From Actinomycetes bacterium (GTDB lineage: Bacteria; Actinomycetota; Acidimicrobiia; Acidimicrobiales; Bog-793): 51,922 bases of DNA. This document shows positions 9,292-15,602 of the stretch, in pieces. Below the pieces are notes generated by a model that was not told the DNA's origin, did no database searches, and saw only the letters and a program-made list of their open reading frames with translations. Made by a program: the position numbers and the translations under genes. The DNA is taken from assembly GCA_021838945.1 (NCBI GenBank), contig JAKCCH010000012.1, forward strand, positions 1 through 51,922. The letters run 5' to 3'. Positions within the stretch are counted from its first letter, which is position 1. Each line of letters begins with the position of its first letter.

Positions 9292-10074
9292 TCAGCTCTC
9301 GGCAGGACGCCCGTCGTCATCCCCGACGGTGCCATCGGGCTGCGCCCGGTAGCCGGCGTACCCCGTCGCCTCCAGCTCCGAGGCCAGCTCAGGCCCGCCG
9401 GTGCGGACGATGCGACCTTCCGAGAGGACGTGCACGACATCGGGATGGAGCACCGTCAACAGCCGCCGGTAGTGGGTGATGGCGATGACGCCGAGTGGCG
9501 GGTCCGACTCGTTGCTCGCCGCCTCGACCCGTCGTGCCACCTGCCGGAGCGCATCCACGTCGAGGCCCGAGTCGAGCTCGTCGAGCACGGCGAAACGGGG
9601 GTGGAGGACAGCGAGCTGGAGGGTCTCGTTGCGTTTCTTCTCGCCGCCCGAGAGGTCGACGTTCATGGGCCGGTCGAGGAGCAGGACCGGGATGCCGAGG
9701 CGCTCCCCCTCGGCCGCCATCCGCCCCTCGAGATCCGTCGTGTCGCCGCCGGCTGCCCGCAGCGCCTCGCGCAGCACCTCGGCGACGGGGACTCCCGGTA
9801 CCTCGATCGGGTATTGGAACGTGAGGAACAGCCCTGCTCGTGCCCGCTCGTCGACAGGCAGCCCGAGGAGCTCCGTCCCGTCGATGGTGACCGAGCCGGC
9901 GAGCACCTCGTAGCCGGGACGGCCCATGAGGACGTGGGCGAGCGTCGACTTGCCCGATCCGTTCGGGCCCATGACGGCGTGCGTCTCGCCGCTTCGCACC
10001 TCGAGGTCCACGCCGCGCAGGATCTCCCGCCCGGCCACGGCGGCACGAAGGCCTTCGATCCGGAGCACGCTCAC
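9292..10074 (-). CDS. sufC: Fe-S cluster assembly ATPase SufC
   Basis: A 260-residue ABC-type ATPase of the SufBC2D scaffold, which builds Fe-S clusters in the cytoplasm. Walker A GPNGSGKST, Q-loop FQYPIEVPGV, the SufC-specific signature LSGGEKKRNE and Walker B LDELDSGLD are all present, as is the ITHYRRLL H-motif. The GTG at 10074 overlaps the TGA of the Rieske gene by 4 nt (GTGA), showing translational coupling. It is last of the sufD-Rieske-sufC operon. SufS and SufU are not in the window. The C-terminal tail (GTVGDDDGRPAES) is acidic. Confidence 0.95.
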   Translation of the reverse strand: MSVLRIEGLRAAVAGREILRGVDLEVRSGETHAVMGPNGSGKSTLAHVLMGRPGYEVLAGSVTIDGTELLGLPVDERARAGLFLTFQYPIEVPGVPVAEVLREALRAAGGDTTDLEGRMAAEGERLGIPVLLLDRPMNVDLSGGEKKRNETLQLAVLHPRFAVLDELDSGLDVDALRQVARRVEAASNESDPPLGVIAITHYRRLLTVLHPDVVHVLSEGRIVRTGGPELASELEATGYAGYRAQPDGTVGDDDGRPAES

Positions 10075-10385
10075 GGCAGCTCCACGAACACGCCGCCGTC
10101 CTCGACAGAGACAGGGAAGACCGTCACCGGGCGGGTGGCCGGCAGGCTCTGCGGCTCCCCGTCGAGCAACGAGAACGTGCTCCCGTGGCGAAGGCACTCG
10201 ATCTCGCACAGATCCGGCCAGACGTCGCCCTCGGAGAGGGGATAGTCCTCGTGGGAGCAGTTGTCGATCACGGCGTGGTAGCCGCCTTCGCAGCGGGCGA
10301 GGGCGATCGCCGTTCCCGCGGCCTCGAAGCGCCGCACCGCGCCGACCTCGAGCTCGTCCTCTCCGCAGAGGCGTACGCGGCTCAT
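10071..10385 (-). CDS. Rieske [2Fe-2S] ferredoxin of the suf operon
   Basis: 104 residues. The two Rieske ligand boxes are clear: CSHEDYPL (C-x-H) near residue 43 and CLRHGSTF (C-x2-H) near residue 64. It is a soluble small ferredoxin of the type often found between sufD and sufC in actinobacteria, where it is frequently labelled as a dioxygenase ferredoxin subunit. A role as electron donor during cluster assembly is plausible but inferred. Its ATG (10385) overlaps the sufD stop (ATGA) and its stop overlaps the sufC start (GTGA), so the three genes are tightly coupled. Confidence 0.9.
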   Translation of the reverse strand: MSRVRLCGEDELEVGAVRRFEAAGTAIALARCEGGYHAVIDNCSHEDYPLSEGDVWPDLCEIECLRHGSTFSLLDGEPQSLPATRPVTVFPVSVEDGGVFVELP

Positions 10386-11737
10386 CTCACCTGCTCCTCG
10401 GTCACCCGGTGCACACGGCTGCGCACCTGTGCCGTGACGTGGTCGCGCACCGCAGGCTCGGTACGTTCCAGCAACTCCGAGAAGAAGCCGAGCAAGATCA
10501 AACGTTCCGCCACCGGCCTCGGAATGCCCCGTGACTCGAGGTAGAAGCGCTGCTCGGCGTCGATCGGCCCGACGGCCGAGGCGTGGCTGCAGCGGACGTC
10601 GTTCTCCTGGATGTCGAGGTTCGGGACGGAGTCGGCATGTGCACCCTCGGACAGCACGAGGTTGCGGTTGGTCTGGAAGGCGTTGGCGGCTCGCGCCCCA
10701 CGGCGCATGCGGATCATGCCGCTGTAGACCGAGCGCGAAGCGTCCCCGACGGCGCCCTTGAACACGAGGTCGCTCGTGGTGTGCGGGGCGGCATGCTCCT
10801 GCAGCGTGCGGAAGTCGTGCACTTGGCTGCCATCGCCGAGGTAGGCGGCGAGCAGCTCTGCCCTGCCGCCGGAACCCTCGAGGAGCGAGTCCGTCCTCGC
10901 CCGGGCGTACTCGCCTCCGAGTGAAGCCGTGAACCACTTGAGGCTCGCGTCGCGCCCGGCCCGAGCAGAGCCGTGGCCGATCTGCCACGTCGCCCGGCCG
11001 AGCTGCTGCACCGCCGAATACGACAGGCGCGCACCGTCCCCGACGGTCAGCTCCGTCCGCGGGATGACGAGCGCGGCACCCGGCCCGGAGACGAGCAGTT
11101 CGATGACCGTCGCCGACGCGCTCTCGCCGAGTGCGACCACGGTGCGCGGGAACAGCGCCGGCCCGTGCACGTCGTCCGCGTTGCCCTGCGCGAGCAGGTT
11201 CACGATCACGATCGGCCGCTCGACTTCGACGCCCTTCGGCACGTTCAGGACGACAGCGTCGGACGCGAACGCCTCGGCGAGGTCGTCGAAGGCGTCGGAG
11301 TCCTCGTCACCGTGCTGGAACTCTGCGCCGGCGATGCCGAGGAGCTCCTCGGCGCCCGGCAGCGTCGAGGCACGGCGCAACCGGACTCCGGCACGCTCGC
11401 ACTCCTCCGAGGCGCTCGTCTCGTGGACGTGGCCGTCGAGGACCAGCGCGAACCCGGAGCGGCCGCCGATCCGGTCGATCAGGGCATGGGCGAGCGCAGG
11501 CAGCTCGGGAAGCCCGGCAGAGGCGGCTGCACCATCGGTTGCGACGGGCGAGAAACGGCTCAGGTCGAGGTCGCCGATCCGGCTGTAGCGCCAGATCTCC
11601 TCTTCGCCGGTCGGGAGGGCGGCCGCGTGGTAGCGCTCGAGTGCCGCCGCACGCCTCTCACGCATCCAGTCCGGGCCGCCGAGTGCGCGAGAAGCCTCGG
11701 CGGAGAAGGCTGCGTCGCGTTGTTCCAGGCTGCTCAG
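10382..11737 (-). CDS. sufD: Fe-S cluster assembly protein SufD
   Basis: A beta-helix scaffold partner of SufB and SufC. Family blocks include NVPKGVEVERPIVIV, SYSAVQQLG, HDFRTLQEHAAPHTTSDL, VYSGMIRM and CSHASAVGPID near the C-terminus. The first ATG (11665) would begin at MRERRAAALERY, but codons just upstream read FSAEASRALGGPDW, which is the usual SufD N-terminal helix (F..E...AL...PxWxxERRxAA). No ATG, GTG or TTG exists in frame upstream; CTG at 11737 has AAGGAG (11753-11748) ten nt before it, giving about 451 residues. I therefore annotate CTG as the start and keep 11665 as the fallback. sufB lies 2.3 kb away. Confidence 0.9.
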   Translation of the reverse strand: MSSLEQRDAAFSAEASRALGGPDWMRERRAAALERYHAAALPTGEEEIWRYSRIGDLDLSRFSPVATDGAAASAGLPELPALAHALIDRIGGRSGFALVLDGHVHETSASEECERAGVRLRRASTLPGAEELLGIAGAEFQHGDEDSDAFDDLAEAFASDAVVLNVPKGVEVERPIVIVNLLAQGNADDVHGPALFPRTVVALGESASATVIELLVSGPGAALVIPRTELTVGDGARLSYSAVQQLGRATWQIGHGSARAGRDASLKWFTASLGGEYARARTDSLLEGSGGRAELLAAYLGDGSQVHDFRTLQEHAAPHTTSDLVFKGAVGDASRSVYSGMIRMRRGARAANAFQTNRNLVLSEGAHADSVPNLDIQENDVRCSHASAVGPIDAEQRFYLESRGIPRPVAERLILLGFFSELLERTEPAVRDHVTAQVRSRVHRVTEEQVR

Positions 11738-11747
11738 GGCGTGACAG

Positions 11748-11791
11748 CTCCTTCGTGAGGGGACAGGGTTCCGATCGGGCGGTGCATCCTA
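11748..11791 (-). promoter_or_regulatory. sufD -10 box and ribosome binding site
   Basis: On the minus strand TAGGAT (11791-11786) matches the TANNNT -10 consensus, and AAGGAG (11753-11748) is a near-perfect Shine-Dalgarno sequence. The ribosome site is 82 nt from the first ATG of sufD (11665), too far to serve it, but 10 nt from the in-frame CTG at 11737. This decides the start call. No -35 hexamer is evident. Confidence 0.5.
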
Positions 11792-11803
11792 CCGGCCGGC
11801 GGA

Positions 11804-12127
11804 CTAGCTGCGGGCGAAGCGCCGCCACCACCATCCCTCATCCCTCGCGTGGGCGTGGAAGTGGTCCGGGATCTGCCGCATCACTGGATCGACGCGCCAC
11901 GTCGTGCCCTCGAAGACCCGGCGAGCCACCTGCTCGAGCTGCCCGATCATGTGGCGGGCGTCGTCGTCGGGCGGAGTCGGGCCGTGCAGCTTCCACACGA
12001 CCATCGGCACTCCACAGACCTCGCAGTCGGCGATCCAGCAGATCTCGTCCTCGTGGTGCCATGTCGTCATGTGCGCGGCCTCACAGAGGTCGCAGGTCGG
12101 CTCGTTGTCGGCTGTGGGCGACGTCAC
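11804..12127 (-). CDS. Conserved small protein with two CxxC motifs
   Basis: 107 residues starting at GTG 12127. Two Cys pairs, CDLC near residue 12 and CEVC near residue 35, plus an HH pair (TTWHHEDEICW) suggest a small zinc- or metal-binding domain. The C-terminal half is rich in Trp, His and Arg (PDHFHAHARDEGWWWRRF). I do not recognise a named family; it reads as a conserved actinobacterial protein rather than a shadow frame, since composition and motif spacing are protein-like. It is divergent from the crotonase gene (27-nt spacer) and lies upstream of the sufD promoter on the same strand. Confidence 0.65.
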   Translation of the reverse strand: MTSPTADNEPTCDLCEAAHMTTWHHEDEICWIADCEVCGVPMVVWKLHGPTPPDDDARHMIGQLEQVARRVFEGTTWRVDPVMRQIPDHFHAHARDEGWWWRRFARS

Positions 12128-12154
12128 GACGCCAACGGTACGGTTGCGGGCACC

Positions 12155-13057
12155 ATGACCGACACTGAACAGCCAGCGGAGCCCGCAGAGGCCGCAGAGG
12201 CCGCAGAGGCCGCTCGGCTGCCCTACACCGTCCTTTCGGTCGAACGGGACAGCCACGTCGCCACGCTGTGGCTCGACCGGCCGGAGAAGCGCAACGCCAT
12301 GGGCATGCCCTTCTTCGCCGAGTTGCCCGAGGCGATGGCCGAGCTCGGGCGGGACCGGGACGTCCGCGCCATCGTGATCTCGGCGAGGGGACCGCACTTC
12401 AGCGTCGGGCTCGACCTCACGGCGCTGGCCGACGTCGGCGGCTCGCGCAACGGGGGCGACGGATCGTCCGCACCGGCACCGTCGCCGGCCGAGGTCGCCC
12501 GCCGGACGCACGCGGATGTGTTGCGCCTCCAGGCCGCCATCAGCTCGGCAGCCGAATGCCCCAAACCGGTCATCGCAGCCGTTCACGGCTACTGCATCGG
12601 CGGAGGCGTCGACCTCATCACGTCGTGCGACATCCGGGTGTGCTCAGCCGACGCCATCTTCTCCGTGCGTGAGACCCGCATGGCCATGGTCGCCGACATC
12701 GGCAGCCTCGCCCGGCTGCCGCTCGTGCTCCCCCTCGGACAGGTCGCCGAGCTCGTCTACACCGGCAAGGACATCGACGCCGAACGGGCGGAGAAGATCG
12801 GGCTCGTGAACCACGTGTTCGAGGACGCCGAGTCGGCGCTCGCGGGAGCCCGGGCACTGGCAGCCGAGATCGCCGCGAACTCGCCCCTCGCCGTCGAGGG
12901 AGCAAAGGCCGTGCTGTCCCAGGGGTACCGGTCTCAGGTGGAGCTGGCACAGCGTTTCGTCGCAGCTTGGAACGCCGGCCAGCTGCGCTCGCACGATCTC
13001 ACCGAAGCGGTGACCGCCTTCTTCGAGCGGCGCTCACCGGACTTCCAGGGCCGTTGA
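12155..13057 (+). CDS. Enoyl-CoA hydratase/isomerase, dienoyl-CoA isomerase (ECH1) type
   Basis: A 300-residue crotonase-fold enzyme. The oxyanion-hole blocks are GPHFSVGLDL and HGYCIGGGVDL. Asp153 (GGVD), Glu173 (VRETR) and Asp181 (VADIGSLARLP) sit where rat ECH1 has its three catalytic acids, so delta3,5-delta2,4-dienoyl-CoA isomerase activity, used in oxidation of unsaturated fatty acids with odd-position double bonds, is likely. The N-terminus holds a repetitive AEAAEAAEAA segment coded by GCAGAGGCC repeats (12185-12211), which is not part of the fold. ATG 12155 is the only start that fits. The acetyltransferase gene begins 2 nt after the stop. Confidence 0.85.
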   Translation: MTDTEQPAEPAEAAEAAEAARLPYTVLSVERDSHVATLWLDRPEKRNAMGMPFFAELPEAMAELGRDRDVRAIVISARGPHFSVGLDLTALADVGGSRNGGDGSSAPAPSPAEVARRTHADVLRLQAAISSAAECPKPVIAAVHGYCIGGGVDLITSCDIRVCSADAIFSVRETRMAMVADIGSLARLPLVLPLGQVAELVYTGKDIDAERAEKIGLVNHVFEDAESALAGARALAAEIAANSPLAVEGAKAVLSQGYRSQVELAQRFVAAWNAGQLRSHDLTEAVTAFFERRSPDFQGR

Positions 13058-13058
13058 C

Positions 13059-13604
13059 GTGGGCGCGCCGGCCGAGCAGGATCCCCTCGTGACCATCCGG
13101 CCCGTTCGGCCGGGCGAGCACGAGGGCGCGGGAGCCCTCGTCGTCGCTGCCTATGCAGCCCTGCCCGGCGGGCACTCCTCGCCGGACTACGAGCGCGAGC
13201 TCGCAGACGTCGCCCGCCGCTCGAAAGAGGCCGAGGTGCTCGTCGCAGTCGACCCGGACGACACGCTGCTCGGTTGCGTCACGTTCGTCCCCGACACGAC
13301 GTCGCCCTGGGCCGAACTCGTCGAGGAGGGCGAGTCGGCGATCCGGATGCTCGCGGTCGATCCGGCCTCGCAGGGACGAGGGATCGGCCGGCAGTTGCTC
13401 CGGATTTGCATCGACCGCGCGCGAGAGCGCGGCAGCGTCGGGCTCTTCCTCCACTCGACGCCCTGGATGGCGGCGGCGCACCACTTGTACGAGCAGGCGG
13501 GCTTCGTGCGGGTGCCGGAGCGGGATTGGCGACCCGTACCGGACGTGCCGTTGATGGCCTACCGGCTCGACCTCATGGCACCGGGCCGGGGCGGCCCCGC
13601 CTGA
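13059..13604 (+). CDS. GNAT-family N-acetyltransferase
   Basis: Up to 181 residues. The GNAT core is visible: VTIRPVRPGE opening strand, IRMLAVDPASQGRGIGRQLL as the acetyl-CoA binding motif A, and LYEQAGFVRVPERDW as motif B. The substrate is unknown. GTG 13059 lies immediately after the crotonase stop; an internal GTG at 13089 (VTIRPVRP) starts exactly at the domain edge and could be the real start. The gene is coupled to the crotonase gene and converges on the small Cys protein at 13639. Confidence 0.85.
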   Translation: MGAPAEQDPLVTIRPVRPGEHEGAGALVVAAYAALPGGHSSPDYERELADVARRSKEAEVLVAVDPDDTLLGCVTFVPDTTSPWAELVEEGESAIRMLAVDPASQGRGIGRQLLRICIDRARERGSVGLFLHSTPWMAAAHHLYEQAGFVRVPERDWRPVPDVPLMAYRLDLMAPGRGGPA

Positions 13605-13638
13605 GACTGGGGCACGGAGGTCTCTCGAGGACGGCGCG

Positions 13639-14001
13639 TCAGCTGCGGCGCCGTCTGAACCACTTGAAGCCTGCCGTGCTGCTCGCCCTAGCCTGCTCCT
13701 TGCGCTCGCGCTCACGCGCCTCGGTGATGGCGCTCGGCGCCGCTGCCTCGACGACCTCCTCCGCCTCCTCGAGCAGCGTCCCGATGTCGCCCTCGGGCTC
13801 GTCGGGCTCGTTCTCGACGGCCGGCTCGACGAGGTCGCCGTGCTGCCAGCCGGCGTCGGCGAGCCGGCGCTCGTAGCGCGGGCAGTCGTCGGGGCAGCGC
13901 CACGGAGCCTCCGGCGCGAGGTCGAGCACGCAGAAGCGAGCCACCTCTCCGGATGCGTACGTCCTCGACTGGAAGTGCTTGCACTCCTCGCGCATGGGCA
14001 T
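13639..14001 (-). CDS. Conserved Cys-containing protein downstream of sufB
   Basis: 120 residues. The N-terminal half carries four Cys (ECKHF, RFCVLDL, WRCPDDCPRYERR) spaced like a small metal- or cluster-binding domain. The middle is strongly acidic (about 60-90) and the C-terminus is basic (KEQARAS...FKWFRRRRS). I know no function for it; similar proteins appear as hypothetical in actinobacteria. The ATG at 14001 has AGGA about 9 nt upstream; ATG 13995 is an alternative. It follows sufB on the same strand after a 64-nt gap, so co-transcription with sufB is likely. Confidence 0.7.
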   Translation of the reverse strand: MPMREECKHFQSRTYASGEVARFCVLDLAPEAPWRCPDDCPRYERRLADAGWQHGDLVEPAVENEPDEPEGDIGTLLEEAEEVVEAAAPSAITEARERERKEQARASSTAGFKWFRRRRS

Positions 14002-14065
14002 TGAGGTCTGTCCTAGTCCTTGCCGCCGGACGTGATGCCAGCTGGTGAAGTTCCCGCGCCTCGGC

Positions 14066-15466
14066 TCAGCCGACTGCGCCGTCCATCTGGAGCTCGATCA
14101 GGCGGCTCCACTCGACCGCGTACTCCATCGGGAGGGTCCGTGTGACCGGCTCGATGAAGCCGTTGACGATCATGCCCATGGCCTGGTTCTCCGACAGGCC
14201 GCGGCTCATCAGGTAGAAGAGCTGGTCGTCGCCGATCTTCGACACGGTCGCCTCGTGACCGATCTCGGCGTCCCGCTCCTGCACCTCGATGTAGGGCTTC
14301 GTCTCGGACACCGAGTCCTCGTCGAGGATCAGCGCATCGCATCGCACGAACGACTTCGACCGCTTCGCACCTTCGTCCACGTGCACCTTGCCGCGGTAGG
14401 TGGCGTTCCCGCCGCCCTTCGAGATCGACTTCGAGATGATCGTCGACGTCGTCTCCGGCGCGCAGTGGATCATCTTCGCCCCGGTGTCCTGCTGCTGGCC
14501 CGGACCGGCGTACGCCACCGACAGCACTTCGCCCGACGCCTTCGGCCCCATCAGGTACACCGACGGGTACTTCATCGTGAGGCGTGAGCCGATGTTGCCG
14601 TCGATCCATTCGACATGGGCTTCGGCGTCGGCACGGGCTCGCTTCGTGACGAGGTTGTAGACGTTGTTCGACCAGTTCTGGATGGTCGTGTACGTGATCC
14701 GGCTGCCCGGCAGCGCCACGAGCTCGACCACGGCGGAGTGCAGCGAGTCGGTCGAGTACACCGGTGCGGAGCAACCCTCGACGTAGTGCACCTGGGCACC
14801 CTCGTCGGCGATGATGAGCGTCCGCTCGAACTGCCCCATGTTCTCGGCGTTGATGCGGAAGTAGGCCTGCAGCGGCATGTCCACCTTGACGCCGGGCGGG
14901 ACGTAGATGAACGAGCCGCCGGACCACACGGCCGAGTTGAGCGCGGCGAACTTGTTGTCGTTCGGCGGGATCACCTTTCCGAACCACTTGCGCAGGATGT
15001 CCGGGTGCTCGCGGACAGCCGTGTCCATGTCGGTGAACAGCACGCCCTGGCGCGCGAGGTCCTCCCGGTTGCGGTGGTAGACGACCTCGGATTCGTATTG
15101 CGCGGTGACACCTGCGAGGAACTTCCGCTCGGCCTCGGGGATGCCGAGCTTGTCGTAGGTGTTCTTCACCGACTCCGGGAGGTTCTCCCAGGCGCTCACC
15201 TGCTGCTCGATGGGCTTGATGTAGTAGTAGATGTCCTGGAAGTCGAGCTCCGGCATCTTCCTCGCAAACCACGGCACCATCGGCTTGCGCTCGAAGCGCT
15301 GCAGCGCGTTCAACCGGAACTTCAGCATCCACTCGGGCTCGTGCTTGATCGCCGACATCTCGCGGACGATCTCCTCGTTGAGCCCCTTGCGCGGCTTGAA
15401 CACATAGTCCTCGACGTCGCTCCACCCGAGCTGGTAGCGGCCGAGGTCAAGTTCCGTGGTTGCCAT
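14066..15466 (-). CDS. sufB: Fe-S cluster assembly protein SufB
   Basis: 466 residues with the full SufB layout: YVFKPRKGLNEEIVREMSA at the N-terminus, VPWFARKMPELDFQDIYYY, FIYVPPGVKVDMPLQAYFRI, YVEGCSAPVY (the conserved cluster-region Cys), THE-type segments around KMIHCAPETTSTIISKSISK, and RGLSENQAMGMIVNGFIEP at the C-terminus. SufB is the scaffold that receives persulfide sulfur from SufS/SufU and works with SufC and SufD. ATG 15466 gives MATTELDLGRYQLG; the longer open frame upstream crosses the promoter. Unusually, it is separated from sufD by 2.3 kb holding four other genes. Confidence 0.96.
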   Translation of the reverse strand: MATTELDLGRYQLGWSDVEDYVFKPRKGLNEEIVREMSAIKHEPEWMLKFRLNALQRFERKPMVPWFARKMPELDFQDIYYYIKPIEQQVSAWENLPESVKNTYDKLGIPEAERKFLAGVTAQYESEVVYHRNREDLARQGVLFTDMDTAVREHPDILRKWFGKVIPPNDNKFAALNSAVWSGGSFIYVPPGVKVDMPLQAYFRINAENMGQFERTLIIADEGAQVHYVEGCSAPVYSTDSLHSAVVELVALPGSRITYTTIQNWSNNVYNLVTKRARADAEAHVEWIDGNIGSRLTMKYPSVYLMGPKASGEVLSVAYAGPGQQQDTGAKMIHCAPETTSTIISKSISKGGGNATYRGKVHVDEGAKRSKSFVRCDALILDEDSVSETKPYIEVQERDAEIGHEATVSKIGDDQLFYLMSRGLSENQAMGMIVNGFIEPVTRTLPMEYAVEWSRLIELQMDGAVG

Positions 15467-15502
15467 CAGGCGATCTTCCCCTCTGCTGCGAGCCGAGTTT
15501 GC

Positions 15503-15517
15503 ACTACGTACATAGTA
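15503..15517 (-). promoter_or_regulatory. Palindrome overlapping the probable sufB -10 box
   Basis: ACTACGTACATAGT (15503-15516) is an inverted repeat with 6 of 7 base pairs matched. The minus-strand TACTAT (15517-15512), a good -10 box, overlaps one arm. The position, about 37-51 nt upstream of the sufB ATG, is where an Fe-S or redox repressor (SufR- or IscR-like) would act. It does not match the published IscR or mycobacterial SufR motifs that I know, so the regulator is unknown. Confidence 0.4.
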
Positions 15518-15602
15518 ACAACCTGACGGGCGGCGTCGATCGCGAAGGTGCTGCTCGCCCTGGCTTTCCTGAGGCGGTCGATCGACGTGACAAGCTGCCC
15601 GC

